Notes: a model not told the origin generated them from the sequence alone. A stretch of DNA of 64,000 bases from Bacteroides oleiciplenus YIT 12058 (GCF_000315485.1 NZ_JH992940.1:124001-188000), one strand, 5' to 3'; positions 47,353 to 56,268 are shown, counted from the stretch's first letter. Translations and numbers: made by a program.

Positions 47353-47591
47353 AATTTTAGTCTCCTATCCTTTAAGTTAAACATTCAGTTAGTTCTGAAC
47401 TTCCGGTTCGTGTTTACCTTTCGGTTGCTGTTTTCAGCTGCTTCCGTGCGGTTTCTGAACCGTTATTCATAAACGTTATCGCAAAACGCGTGCCAATTGC
47501 TTTTGGTTTCGTTGATTAACAAAATGTCACTAAAGTTCTGACAAAATTACTTGGTTTATGCCGTTTTGTACGTTTTTTATATAAAATTGCT
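47353..47591 (-). promoter_or_regulatory. hsp20 upstream region
   Basis: 239-bp gap with no gene. Minus-strand TAATTTTG at 47542-47549 is a possible -7 box and implies a long leader. No CIRCE-like inverted repeat was seen. Confidence 0.4.
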
Positions 47592-48077
47592 TTATGGGGC
47601 TACTAATTTGAAACGCATTCTCCATCGCTTGGCTTCTTCGTTCCAGTCGTGACTGATGACTTTGAAGGTTCCTATCTCGGAGGTATTCTTTACGTGTGTT
47701 CCCAGGCAAAGGCATTCATCATAATTGCCTACTTTCACTACACGCACCGTTTCTGAGGCGTCATCTGGCAGTCGTTTCAGGTCGAAACGTCCCTGGGCTT
47801 CTTCCTGAGTGATGAACTCTGTGCTTACATCCAAGCCTTGTGCTATCACCGCATTTACAGTTTCTTCCAGTCGTTTTACATCCTCTTCCGTAGGAGCGGA
47901 CTCCAATGCATAATCCAACTTGCTTTTCTTTTTTTCTATATGTGCCGATACTGATCGTCCGCAACCAAAGAGGTTTATCATGGTCCGGTTGATAATATGC
48001 TCGCAGGTGTGCATAGGTGCGATTGACACATCCTGAAACTTGGGACTTGGTTTATTTATTTCTATATTTGTTTCCAT
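47592..48077 (-). CDS. AlaX-like tRNA-editing (SAD domain) protein
   Basis: 161 aa. It contains the two zinc-binding halves of the threonyl/alanyl-tRNA synthetase second additional domain: H23-x3-H27 in MHTCEHIIN and C124-x3-H128 in CLCLGTHVKN, then TSEIGTFKVI. Free-standing proteins of this kind deacylate mischarged tRNA(Ala). It lies directly beside the serine recombinase gene that begins the island, and its -7 promoter box abuts the recombinase start codon. Confidence 0.82.
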   Translation of the reverse strand: METNIEINKPSPKFQDVSIAPMHTCEHIINRTMINLFGCGRSVSAHIEKKKSKLDYALESAPTEEDVKRLEETVNAVIAQGLDVSTEFITQEEAQGRFDLKRLPDDASETVRVVKVGNYDECLCLGTHVKNTSEIGTFKVISHDWNEEAKRWRMRFKLVAP

Positions 48078-48106
48078 ATTAATTGATATTGATGTAATTA
48101 ACAGCG

Positions 48107-48114
48107 CAAAGATA
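48107..48114 (-). promoter_or_regulatory. -7 promoter box of the AlaX-like gene at the island edge
   Basis: Minus-strand TATCTTTG lies 30 bp before the AlaX-like ATG. It ends one base before the serine recombinase ATG at 48115, so any -33 element of this promoter lies inside the recombinase coding sequence. Confidence 0.55.
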
Positions 48115-50154
48115 ATGAATAATATGGATAAGAAGGTACTAATCTATTGTCGTGTTAGTACGCAACAACAGACAACTGATAGACAAAAAGAGGAATTGTT
48201 GAAGTTTGCAGCAGAAAACCATTGGAACGTTGAAGAAGAGGATATTTTCATAGATGTTATTAGTGGTTTTAAAAAGGGAGAGTTCCGTCCTGAATATGTG
48301 AAGATGCTTGAAAGAGTCGAATATGGGGATATTGATATAATTTTATTCTCTGAATTTTCTCGTCTTGCAAGAAATGCTACGGAGTTATTAGAACAAATCA
48401 AATTGTTTATAGATAAAGGTATTAACTTGTATTTTGATAAACAAAAATTGTGGGTAAGAGATAGTAATAAAGATGTAGGTAGTATTATTTTATTGCATGT
48501 GCTTGCTGTTATGTCAAGCTATGAGATAGAATTGTTTGTTGAACGTTCATTAAGTGGCAAGATAACAAAAGTTCAAGCAGGTCATGGAGGTGGGGATGAA
48601 CGTGCGTATGGTTATATGCACAATGAAAATAAACAGATTGTTATAAATCCTATCGAAAGTAAAATTGTTGCCCGTATTTTTGAAATGTATGTTGGTGGAT
48701 ATTCTTCAATTCAAATATCAGAGATATTGAATGCTGAGAAAGTACCTGCTCCATACGTAAGGAAATTGAATGAGTACAAGAAGAATAGAGAAGCAAAAGG
48801 ATTGGAGGTGAAAGAGTACAAATTTGATACAGATAATTTAAAATGGCGTATTTCTACAATAAACAGACTTATGCACAATGAGTTATATAAAGGAAATCGT
48901 AGAATAACATTTTATAAACCAGACCCTACCAATCCACTTCCGTTATCCGAAAGGCAAGATAGAGAGATTGTTTATGAATATTCGGAACATGTGGAAAGTC
49001 TGCGAATTGTATCAGACGAGTTGTTTCAGCAAGCCCAAGATAAACTTTCCAAAGCGCATTATAATAAGAATAATGCAGTCAGGCATGAGAATTTATTGAA
49101 ACATTTAATGGTATGTGGCGAATGCGGTGCTAATTTTTCTGTAGGGAAATCAAATGAAACATCTAAAAATTATATCAGTGGTGGACGTACTTACAAATGT
49201 TATGGTAGAGTGAATCGTAAAGATAAACCACGAACATGCACGAATGGGGCAGAACTTCGACAATGGAAATTGGATGGACTTGTTTTACAGTTGTCAATTC
49301 AAATGTTTGCTGAGATTAATATTCAGCAGACCAATATTTTAAAGATAGAAAATTTAGGGAAAGAAATCGAAGAGTTGGTTCAAATAAAATCATCAAAGAA
49401 TACAGAATTGGTTGAAGCGGAGAATCTTTATAAAAAGACACTTAAACGTCTTATTGCGATTGAAGACGATGAGGTTGCAAAGAATTTGATTTCAGATGCA
49501 AAACATAAATATGATGAAACTAAAAACGTGTTGAACAAAACTATGGATAAATTGTCACGAGAAATCACAACAAAGAGAATTACTATTGATAATTTGAAGC
49601 GTTTGAATGCCAATCCTTTGTTGATTAATAAAATGGATGAGATTAGGAAAAATAGGGATTTGGTAAAGACTATGGTTGATGAATATATTGATAAAATTAC
49701 TATATTTCGTTTACATGAACTTTGGTTATTGGTCGTAGTATCTTATAAAGGAGGTGAGGAGATGTGGGGAACAATTAAATGCGCTCGTTATAAAAAGGAG
49801 GAGATGTTTTATGATGAATTGCATTGTCATTATGGTGTTGAATTTCAGGGGTGGTTACTTAATAATACGGAACATTGTTTTTCGTATGATAAAAGTACAC
49901 GTATTATTACTTATCATGGTGGAAGTAAAATATATGTGGAGTTTAAATCAGGTGAGTATGATTATGATACATTTAATCAAATGATACAAGCAACAGGATG
50001 GATGGGATGTTTCCCTTTTTATGCTTATGAAGATAGTGGTAAAGATTTAAGCGTACCTTCTAATGAAGATTTTGGAAAATCTTTACAAGAAAACAGAACT
50101 GATTGGAAAGTACACAATGACAAGGTCTTGGAACGTTTATTATCCAAGTCATAA
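48115..50154 (+). CDS. large serine recombinase (site-specific integrase)
   Basis: 679 aa from the ATG at 48115; a second Met at 48124 is also possible. The resolvase domain has the catalytic Ser15 in IYCRVSTQQQ, with DIILFSEFSRLARNATE. A recombinase domain (ARIFEMYVGGYSSIQISEILN) is next. A zinc ribbon follows with Cys pairs CGECG and a later C in RKDKPRTC, then a long coiled coil (about residues 400-510) and a C-terminal extension. Such enzymes integrate and excise phages and mobilisable elements at att sites next to their own gene. It sits at the left edge of the island, reading inwards. Confidence 0.93.
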   Translation: MNNMDKKVLIYCRVSTQQQTTDRQKEELLKFAAENHWNVEEEDIFIDVISGFKKGEFRPEYVKMLERVEYGDIDIILFSEFSRLARNATELLEQIKLFIDKGINLYFDKQKLWVRDSNKDVGSIILLHVLAVMSSYEIELFVERSLSGKITKVQAGHGGGDERAYGYMHNENKQIVINPIESKIVARIFEMYVGGYSSIQISEILNAEKVPAPYVRKLNEYKKNREAKGLEVKEYKFDTDNLKWRISTINRLMHNELYKGNRRITFYKPDPTNPLPLSERQDREIVYEYSEHVESLRIVSDELFQQAQDKLSKAHYNKNNAVRHENLLKHLMVCGECGANFSVGKSNETSKNYISGGRTYKCYGRVNRKDKPRTCTNGAELRQWKLDGLVLQLSIQMFAEINIQQTNILKIENLGKEIEELVQIKSSKNTELVEAENLYKKTLKRLIAIEDDEVAKNLISDAKHKYDETKNVLNKTMDKLSREITTKRITIDNLKRLNANPLLINKMDEIRKNRDLVKTMVDEYIDKITIFRLHELWLLVVVSYKGGEEMWGTIKCARYKKEEMFYDELHCHYGVEFQGWLLNNTEHCFSYDKSTRIITYHGGSKIYVEFKSGEYDYDTFNQMIQATGWMGCFPFYAYEDSGKDLSVPSNEDFGKSLQENRTDWKVHNDKVLERLLSKS

Positions 50155-50252
50155 ATAATAATATTCCTACCACCGTAACCCCTCACTCAGGGGGAGGATT
50201 TTGTAGTCCCCCCCCTTATAGTTTGTAACGGGTGGATTTCTATAGTGGAATC
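50155..50252. other. gap with a small hairpin and an 8-C tract
   Basis: Lies between convergent genes. CCCCT, CACTC, AGGGG forms a short stem near 50180-50194, followed by a run of eight C residues near 50208-50215. The C run is unusual for this AT-rich island and could be length-variable. Confidence 0.4.
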
Positions 50253-51632
50253 CTATCCTGCTATTGCCGAAATAGGGTTATACAGATATAAGCCAACAGT
50301 ATTTTTAGTTGATTGATTATTTTTTATATTGGTTGGAATGTTGTTTCCTTTACACCATTCATATAATTTACTTTTTCCTACTTTTAAATTCAGTTCTTTA
50401 AAAGTTGATAGATTTTCTTTTAGGGATTTGGAACAATCATAATATAAGCCAATTAATTCATTATTGATTTTCCCTTTTACCATATTTCGTACAGTCTTAG
50501 CTGAAAGATTGTATTTAATGCAATATTGAGGGTTTATTATCCATTTTCTTTTTTCTGTCTGCTGTTGTTTAATCATTGCTGAGTATTTGTCAATGTTTTC
50601 ATTGTATACATTTTCTGCGATATCATATAATTCTTGTTTGCTTATTGGGTCCTTGCTGTTGTTGATGTAGTAGTATAGTTCGTTGGCTAAACAGTGCAGT
50701 AAATGTTCAAATTCAATTTGTGGGTACATATATTTGCGTACTATAGCATTTAAAAAGAGTTTTTTTCTACGCCCGTTCCCGTCTTTAATTTTACATACTC
50801 TGTTGGAGTAAACACAATTACCATTATCAAGTTTTGTTTTTTCCTTGAACCAATATCTTTTGATACAGCAATAGTTTTCAGGTATTGTAATATATGGAAT
50901 ATCTTCATTGGCTTCTTCCAAATTATTTTCAAAGAATGGATATTTTTCTCTGTATTTTTCTATTAAGTCTTTATGGGAAAGGTTCCAAAAATTGGTAATA
51001 TATTCATGGTCCTTTATTTCAACAACAACTTTATCTCTCTTTTCCATTTGTAACTGTATATTGTATGGTGTTGGCTTTTCTTTTATACTGTTAGAAATGG
51101 AAATGTCATCATAACTATAAATGATAAGATTGTTTATAAGTTTACAATTTGCGTAGCTCCCTAAATAAAATTGGTAGATTGCTCTATTATGATTATCTAA
51201 TTCTATATTTGTTATAATATTATCATATAGTATCTGATATTGATTTTGATTTAGTGGTGTATTGAAAATGTATAGAAGTCTATATCTGTTTCCTTTAGTA
51301 ATATGTGAAAATGTGGTATACGCAATGCTTGGCTGATATTTCAATGTTACTAATAATTCATTGAATGATAATAATGTATTATCAATATCAAATACTATTA
51401 TGTTAGTATGTAAAGCCCTTTCTTTCTTCTTATAACCAAAGAGGGATTTTATTTCCTTGTCGATATATGTGCAAGAGAATATATATCCTTGTTTTATAAA
51501 TTGCTCCAATTCAGAAATAGTAATTTCCTTTTCTTCAAAGGATATTTTGTTGTAGTCTTTACTGGTAGGTTTTTCTGTGTAACCATTGACGGAAATCATC
51601 AGTTTAAAAGAGAATTTTTCATTTTTGTACAT
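50253..51632 (-). CDS. prim-pol (archaeo-eukaryotic primase)-like replication protein
   Basis: 459 aa, AT-rich coding. The N-terminal half has features of small AEP primases: the hhhDhD motif NIIVFDIDN (D82, D84), then SIAYTTFSHITKGNRYRLLY, which matches the S-x-H/R-W-R-x-hh block, and YQFYLGSYANC, which resembles the (Q/R)FFxG block. The C-terminal part has a helix-turn-helix-like segment (NLSAKTVRNMVKGKI, GKSKLYEWCKGNNIP). No helicase domain is fused. It could initiate replication of the excised element. The family assignment rests on short motifs only, so it is moderate. Confidence 0.5.
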   Translation of the reverse strand: MYKNEKFSFKLMISVNGYTEKPTSKDYNKISFEEKEITISELEQFIKQGYIFSCTYIDKEIKSLFGYKKKERALHTNIIVFDIDNTLLSFNELLVTLKYQPSIAYTTFSHITKGNRYRLLYIFNTPLNQNQYQILYDNIITNIELDNHNRAIYQFYLGSYANCKLINNLIIYSYDDISISNSIKEKPTPYNIQLQMEKRDKVVVEIKDHEYITNFWNLSHKDLIEKYREKYPFFENNLEEANEDIPYITIPENYCCIKRYWFKEKTKLDNGNCVYSNRVCKIKDGNGRRKKLFLNAIVRKYMYPQIEFEHLLHCLANELYYYINNSKDPISKQELYDIAENVYNENIDKYSAMIKQQQTEKRKWIINPQYCIKYNLSAKTVRNMVKGKINNELIGLYYDCSKSLKENLSTFKELNLKVGKSKLYEWCKGNNIPTNIKNNQSTKNTVGLYLYNPISAIAG

Positions 51633-51760
51633 GTTAAGGTTGATATTATTGTGTGACTTGTACGTGTCACTTATTTAGGATGTTAAGGTTTGATAGTTGA
51701 ACAAAGGAAGCAATGTAACCTTAACAAACCATTACTTCCAAGTATGCCTACTTTCAACTA
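51631..51760. repeat. nested inverted and direct repeats upstream of the prim-pol gene (candidate origin or regulator)
   Basis: ATGTTAAGGTT occurs at 51631-51641 and 51680-51690, and its complement AACCTTAAC at 51717-51725. TAGTTGAA (51694-51701) pairs with TTCAACTA (51753-51760). GGAAGCAATG (51706-51715) pairs with CATTACTTCC (51730-51739, one mismatch) inside it. GTGAC (51653-51657) and GTCAC (51666-51670) flank TTGTACGT. This dense structure starts at the prim-pol start codon. Confidence 0.6.
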
Positions 51761-51993
51761 TATAATATAAGTATATTTTGTTTATGCAAATATACGACTT
51801 TCTAATATCTATTACCACCTTTTAATAAGAAATTTTGCCTGAAAAGCCCTCAAAAAGTACAAGTATGGTATAAAGTGTCTTATTATTATCTGATTTTTGC
51901 GAGGTACTATCAATTTATTGTAATACAATGTATTATATGAAATATAAGTGACTGGATATATATCCGAATGTTAGGTAGCACACTGTTTGCTAT
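51633..51993. other. 361-bp AT-rich gap
   Basis: Apart from the repeats at 51631-51760 the rest (51761-51993) is AT-rich with no open frame of coding character. It may belong to a replication origin. Confidence 0.4.
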
Positions 51994-52236
51994 TTATTTT
52001 TTGCCCCTATTCCCCGATTTTGACAAAAGGGTTCCTTTTCGAATGATGCACTTTGAGTTTTGAAAAGTTTTTTCGTTGGATAATCCGTAATTTCGTAAAG
52101 AACCGTAGGAAATCCCAAGTATATCAGGCGAAAAATATTCAAAAACATTGGCTATGCTTCCGAAATAGTGGTGGGTGTCGTTCTCTTTTATATAAAGATG
52201 AATTACTGTCCGTTCTTTCTTCTCTTTTTCTTCCAT
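51994..52236 (-). CDS. small hypothetical protein
   Basis: 80 aa from ATG 52236 (MEEKEKKERTVIHLYIKEN). The longer frame would need a TTG start at 52257 inside the promoter box. The protein has a charged start, an aromatic middle (THHYFGSIANVFEYFSPDILG) and a basic tail (KSGNRGKK), so it may bind nucleic acid. It is on the same strand as the prim-pol gene. I do not recognise the family. Confidence 0.55.
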   Translation of the reverse strand: MEEKEKKERTVIHLYIKENDTHHYFGSIANVFEYFSPDILGISYGSLRNYGLSNEKTFQNSKCIIRKGTLLSKSGNRGKK

Positions 52237-52254
52237 AATGCAATAGTTTTTTTG

Positions 52255-52354
52255 CAAAAATAGTAATTGTGTGACATAAAATGAATAAATGTCATATTTT
52301 TAACTATTTTTAGTGCAAATAAATTGCATGTATTAAATATATGTCATATCTTTG
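52255..52354. promoter_or_regulatory. divergent promoter region with ATGTCATAT repeats
   Basis: Minus TATTTTTG at 52255-52262 faces plus TATCTTTG at 52347-52354. ATGTCATAT occurs at 52289-52297 and 52341-52349, the second overlapping the -7 box, and TGACATA lies inverted near 52272. These look like regulator sites. Confidence 0.5.
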
Positions 52355-52378
52355 CGTTGTGATTAAAACGAAGACGAT

Positions 52379-52684
52379 ATGAAACGGTATAATAAAAGAC
52401 AAGTGATGAAAGATGCTCATAGACTTTACAATAACGATTTTCAACGCAGGGGACGTTCTTGGTCGGAGTGTCTTAGAGCAGCTTGGAGTTGGGAACGGGA
52501 TGCAGTCAAAGTTTTCGAAGAAAAAGCAGCAAGGCTTGATGCAATGATAGCCGCAAGTTGGAAAGCGCACAACGAAAGGAAAGAAGCCAAGACAAATGAG
52601 AATTGGTATAAAGGAATTGATTCAGAAACTCTTTCTTATGCAATGGGATATGGAAGAGGTAACAATTTCTATTGTGGTGACTAA
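52379..52684 (+). CDS. small basic protein typical of Bacteroides mobile elements
   Basis: 101 aa. The N-terminus KRYNKRQVMKDAHRLYNND, then RRGRSWSECLRAAWSWERDAV, resembles short proteins that recur in Bacteroides conjugative and phage-like elements. It is helical and basic with no signal peptide. Function is unknown. It has a good promoter box 25 bp upstream. Confidence 0.65.
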   Translation: MKRYNKRQVMKDAHRLYNNDFQRRGRSWSECLRAAWSWERDAVKVFEEKAARLDAMIAASWKAHNERKEAKTNENWYKGIDSETLSYAMGYGRGNNFYCGD

Positions 52685-52807
52685 TTAAAAGAGTTTTTTA
52701 ATATTCACTAATATAACTTTTGAATATAAGTTGATTGTCAATGCTTTAATAATAAATGGGTTCGTGTTAGATTCAAAAACAATAGATTTCAATTAAAAAA
52801 GAATATT

Positions 52808-53395
52808 ATGAGCTTAAAAAATAGTTATGTTACTTCTGACTATATGGAATGGGATTCAATGTTATCGCTAGTTCACAAACTATATAGGGATAAGGAATAT
52901 CGTTTGTCATTGTTAATAGGCTGTGGTAGCTTCTTTGGGTTACGTATATCAGACATTCTCGCTCTTACATGGTCTATGTTATTAGATGATGAAAAGTTTG
53001 TTATCATTGAAAAGAAGACAGGTAAGAGACGGGAAATAAAAGTCAATTCCAATTTCCAAAAGCATATTGCAGACTGTTTCAAGGCTTTGGATATAGTAGA
53101 TAAAGATGAAAAATGTTTTGTTAGTCGAAAAAAAACAGTGTATAGTACGCAACGAATTAATGTGTTATTTAAATCAATAAAAATTAAATATGGATTGAAG
53201 ATAGAACATTTTTCCACCCACTCGATGAGAAAAACATTTGGTAGGAAGGTTGTAGAGACCGCTGGGGAAAACTCGGAATTTGCTCTTATCAAACTATCGG
53301 AATTATTTAATCATGCCGATATTCAAACGACAAGGCGTTATTTAGGATTAAGAACAGAAGAGTTGTTAGAAACGTATGATATGCTCAGTTTTTAA
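52808..53395 (+). CDS. tyrosine recombinase, catalytic domain only
   Basis: 195 aa. All active-site residues are visible: R46 in FFGLRISDIL, a Lys in EKKTGKRREIKV, H138 and R141 in THSMRKTF, H169 in LFNHADIQ and the nucleophile Y178 in TTRRYLGL. The usual N-terminal SAM-like core-binding domain is almost absent, since only about 20 aa precede the catalytic fold; typical integrases are 300-400 aa. The 5' region shows no remnant of that domain, so this looks like a genuine short form, not a recent truncation. It may act in DNA inversion or dimer resolution instead of integration. Confidence 0.85.
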   Translation: MSLKNSYVTSDYMEWDSMLSLVHKLYRDKEYRLSLLIGCGSFFGLRISDILALTWSMLLDDEKFVIIEKKTGKRREIKVNSNFQKHIADCFKALDIVDKDEKCFVSRKKTVYSTQRINVLFKSIKIKYGLKIEHFSTHSMRKTFGRKVVETAGENSEFALIKLSELFNHADIQTTRRYLGLRTEELLETYDMLSF

Positions 53396-53406
53396 ATCTG
53401 TATTTT

Positions 53407-55365
53407 TTAAAATCCAAATCCGATATTAAGATAAAATCCCAGTTTGTTAGTCTTATTGGAGTAACATATAAATCCCTCTATAGGTCCCAATGGACTATCG
53501 TAGCCATATCCAATACTTGTCCCATATATTTTTTTGCCTTGAAGGAAATTGGAAAACTGATTTTGATGGATGGCATAATTTCCTGATAAGGTAAGGTATT
53601 GCTTTTCGTGAAATTTATGTCTTACTTGGATTTGTGCATTTCCCAATAATTTCAGGGTGGATTCTGTATGAGTCAGCCCTGAAAAAGGTATTTGTTGCTC
53701 GTAATGTGGATTATATCCTTCTCCACCGATAACATTGCTGTACATAAACGGAATACCATCATTGAAAATAAATCTTCCGTATATTGTCGGTATAATAAAT
53801 GTATTTAGTGTGATTGGAAATATCTTGGTGACTTGGGCAGCAAGTGATGAGTATGCAGTGTTAGTATGCAAATTGGTATATATTGTATAAGAAATATTAG
53901 TTTTCAAACCTTTAGTAGGAAAATATCTTTTGTCTAAAGTTTCATATTTCAATTTTGTATGATAATTAAGAAATAAATTCTTTCGTTTCATTAGTGTTGC
54001 ATCTTCACTTACCAATGTTCTATAATACCGATGGTAATCTAATGAAGCTCCAACTTCCATTTGAAGATTTCTTGAAGGTATAATAGAGTAAATCAGACTG
54101 CTAGTATTCCGTATAAAGGTTGGATTAGATATTTTGTGTCCATGACTGTATAAAAATATATCATTGTAACCAATTTGATTTGAAAGTGTTATCCATTGTG
54201 GTTTTGATATAGGAAGATGATATTGGGTTCTGAGAAAAGATTGTTTTCCTCCTCTTGCCACTATTTCGGCTTTCCCGATTTTCTGTTTATTCAAATTGAT
54301 ATTAAGAATCACTGCTGCAATATCCTCGCTATCGAATCTTAGTCCAATTCTTAGTTGATTATCATTGCTTGGAGCATATTGCGGATAAAACAAGGGGAAT
54401 TTGGTTTTATTGTTTTTTTTATTATTTACTATGCCTACCCTATTCTTGATTGATAATAATGTGTTGTAATTGGCTTTTGCGGCATTTTCTCCTCTTATAA
54501 TGAGAGTGTCTATTGCGGCTTTTGTAAAACTTGCAGCATTATAGTTTTCTACATCAACTTTTATATAAGCATCTATATCCTTAGTACTTTCATCAAGCGA
54601 TGATTGACAAATCATTAACATAAGCTGATTGGCTATCCCTGCAATGGAATGCAAGTTATCCGCATCTGATAATTCAGATTGTACATCAATGCCAATAATA
54701 ATATCCGCTCCCATAGCTTTGACAACATCAATTGGTAGATTGTCTTTAAATCCTCCGTCAATTAAAACTTTTTGTCCTGAATATATCGGTGAAAAAACAA
54801 CGGGAACAGCCATACTTGCACGCATTGCCTCTGAAAGTTTGCCAAAGCGGATGACCTCTTTTTGATTTCTTACCATATCTGTGGCAATACATGCAAAAGG
54901 AATTGGAAGGCTATCGAAATTAGTTACATTTTGATAGCCTTCTGTAAGTTGATGTAATAACTGTGATATGTTCTTCCCTTTTATTATACCTCCATTCTTT
55001 CCACTATTGTTGATAGGAAATGATATAAGGTATTTACTGTCATCGGATTTAAACGGAAAAGGAATTTCTTTGCGTGAAACTTTATCGGTAAGTAGGTCTA
55101 TCCAGTCTGTTTGTTTCACTATTGTTTCTAATTGTTCGGATGTATAACCTATAGAATATAATCCGCCAATAATAGCTCCGATGCTTGTTCCTGCAATATA
55201 ATCAATAGGTATATTTAATTCTTCAAGAGCCTTTATTACTCCAATATGCGCAACCCCTTTAGCACCACCACCACTTAAAACGATACCTACCTTTTTTCGT
55301 GGTGATGTGTAGACTAAAGAGAATGGTAATATTAATAAAATAAGTGCAAGTGCAATTTTATTCAT
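53407..55365 (-). CDS. patatin-like phospholipase with C-terminal outer-membrane barrel
   Basis: 652 aa. A signal peptide covers residues 1-20. The patatin domain has the oxyanion loop GGGAKG (32-37), the nucleophile elbow GTSIG (Ser61) and the catalytic Asp in LIDGGFKDNLP near residue 203. After about residue 300 the chain becomes a surface-antigen/BamA-type region with POTRA-like and barrel strands, ending GFYLNIGFGF with a terminal Phe. The arrangement resembles PlpD-type autotransported lipases. It may release or display a phospholipase at the cell surface. It lies 73 bp downstream of a small lipoprotein gene on the same strand. Confidence 0.88.
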   Translation of the reverse strand: MNKIALALILLILPFSLVYTSPRKKVGIVLSGGGAKGVAHIGVIKALEELNIPIDYIAGTSIGAIIGGLYSIGYTSEQLETIVKQTDWIDLLTDKVSRKEIPFPFKSDDSKYLISFPINNSGKNGGIIKGKNISQLLHQLTEGYQNVTNFDSLPIPFACIATDMVRNQKEVIRFGKLSEAMRASMAVPVVFSPIYSGQKVLIDGGFKDNLPIDVVKAMGADIIIGIDVQSELSDADNLHSIAGIANQLMLMICQSSLDESTKDIDAYIKVDVENYNAASFTKAAIDTLIIRGENAAKANYNTLLSIKNRVGIVNNKKNNKTKFPLFYPQYAPSNDNQLRIGLRFDSEDIAAVILNINLNKQKIGKAEIVARGGKQSFLRTQYHLPISKPQWITLSNQIGYNDIFLYSHGHKISNPTFIRNTSSLIYSIIPSRNLQMEVGASLDYHRYYRTLVSEDATLMKRKNLFLNYHTKLKYETLDKRYFPTKGLKTNISYTIYTNLHTNTAYSSLAAQVTKIFPITLNTFIIPTIYGRFIFNDGIPFMYSNVIGGEGYNPHYEQQIPFSGLTHTESTLKLLGNAQIQVRHKFHEKQYLTLSGNYAIHQNQFSNFLQGKKIYGTSIGYGYDSPLGPIEGFICYSNKTNKLGFYLNIGFGF

Positions 55366-55438
55366 AGGAATAATGAAGCCGCATTTAATAGTTATACTTG
55401 TGTGTAACTACTCAATTTAAAGTTGTTTATTCTATTGA

Positions 55439-55912
55439 TTAAATATTTATGGATGTTGGAAAGGTAACACTACCGTTCAAAACAATACTCTTTGAACCCG
55501 ATTTGCATTTATAATCCTTAAATACAAGTGTAACTCTGAAATTTTCCAAATCCCATTTTTCAATTGTAACAGTACCAGAAACATACTCTTTTTCAGAGGA
55601 ATACCATTCTTCAAGTTTTACTAAAGCAATTGACATTTTGCAACCCTTGGTTACATCTTTCCCCGTTGTTAGCTCTTCACGATAGTCGATGTTACCTTGA
55701 ATATAAAAATCGGATGTTGCATCATTTACCCAAAATTCAAACATACTATTCGCTATTGCTTTACCTTCGAGATTTGTAATCTTGACAGCACTTCCATTTA
55801 CTGTTAGTGTTGATGTGAATTCTGTTTTTTCATTATCATCATCGCTTGAACAGCTTGTTACGAAAATTGCCATTAATAAAATGGTCAATAAAAAAATGGT
55901 TTTCTTTTTCAT
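55439..55912 (-). CDS. small lipoprotein, function unknown
   Basis: 157 aa. The lipobox is VTSC, followed by an acidic SSDDDNEK linker that may act as a surface-export signal in Bacteroides. The remainder is beta-rich (FTSTLTVNGSAVKITNLEGKA, GTVTIEKWDLENFRVTLVF). It is upstream of the patatin gene and probably cotranscribed. A partner or modulator role for the phospholipase is only an inference. Confidence 0.7.
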   Translation of the reverse strand: MKKKTIFLLTILLMAIFVTSCSSDDDNEKTEFTSTLTVNGSAVKITNLEGKAIANSMFEFWVNDATSDFYIQGNIDYREELTTGKDVTKGCKMSIALVKLEEWYSSEKEYVSGTVTIEKWDLENFRVTLVFKDYKCKSGSKSIVLNGSVTFPTSINI

Positions 55913-55955
55913 TTTTCTTTTTTTTAGTTAAACACTTCTTGTATAATTGAGACTG

Positions 55956-55986
55956 CAAAGATAATACACGTACATGTACGCTCAAA
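55956..55986 (-). promoter_or_regulatory. promoter with internal 12-bp palindrome operator
   Basis: Minus-strand TATCTTTG lies at 55956-55963 and a TTTG -33 box at 55983-55986, with a 19-bp spacer. The perfect palindrome CGTACATGTACG (55969-55980) sits wholly inside the spacer. It is placed between the lipoprotein gene and the divergent XRE gene, so XRE is the natural candidate to bind it. Confidence 0.65.
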
Positions 55987-56034
55987 ATATTTCTGCAATA
56001 ATCTTTCCTTTACAAATTTAAATAATTAGCATAT

Positions 56035-56268
56035 ATGACTAATATAGAAGAATTTGTAATACAAAAGGTAAAGGCAATGAGGATGGAAAGAAAGTGGTCA
56101 CAAGTAGAATTGGCAGATTACATGAATCTTTCCCCTAGTTTTATTGCAGATATTGAAAACCCCAAACGAAGGGCAAAATACAATCTCAATCATTTGAATG
56201 TATTGGCTAAAGTGTTTAGTTGTTCTCCGAAAGACTTTTTACCCAATGCTCCATTGAATGACGAGTAA
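56035..56268 (+). CDS. XRE-family helix-turn-helix regulator
   Basis: 77 aa, essentially one Cro/CI-type domain: MRMERKWSQVELADYMNLSPSFIADIENPKRRAKYNLNHL, then VFSCSPKDFLP. It has no sensor or protease domain. It is divergent from the lipoprotein-phospholipase pair and 182 bp upstream of the helicase gene. It could regulate either. A palindromic operator candidate lies 55 bp upstream of its start. Confidence 0.85.
   Translation: MTNIEEFVIQKVKAMRMERKWSQVELADYMNLSPSFIADIENPKRRAKYNLNHLNVLAKVFSCSPKDFLPNAPLNDE

Noticed and set aside
48040..48114. Upstream extension of the serine recombinase frame
   Set aside because: It overlaps the start of the AlaX-like gene on the other strand and is not resolvase-like. 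MNNMDKKVLIYCRVS is the standard start.
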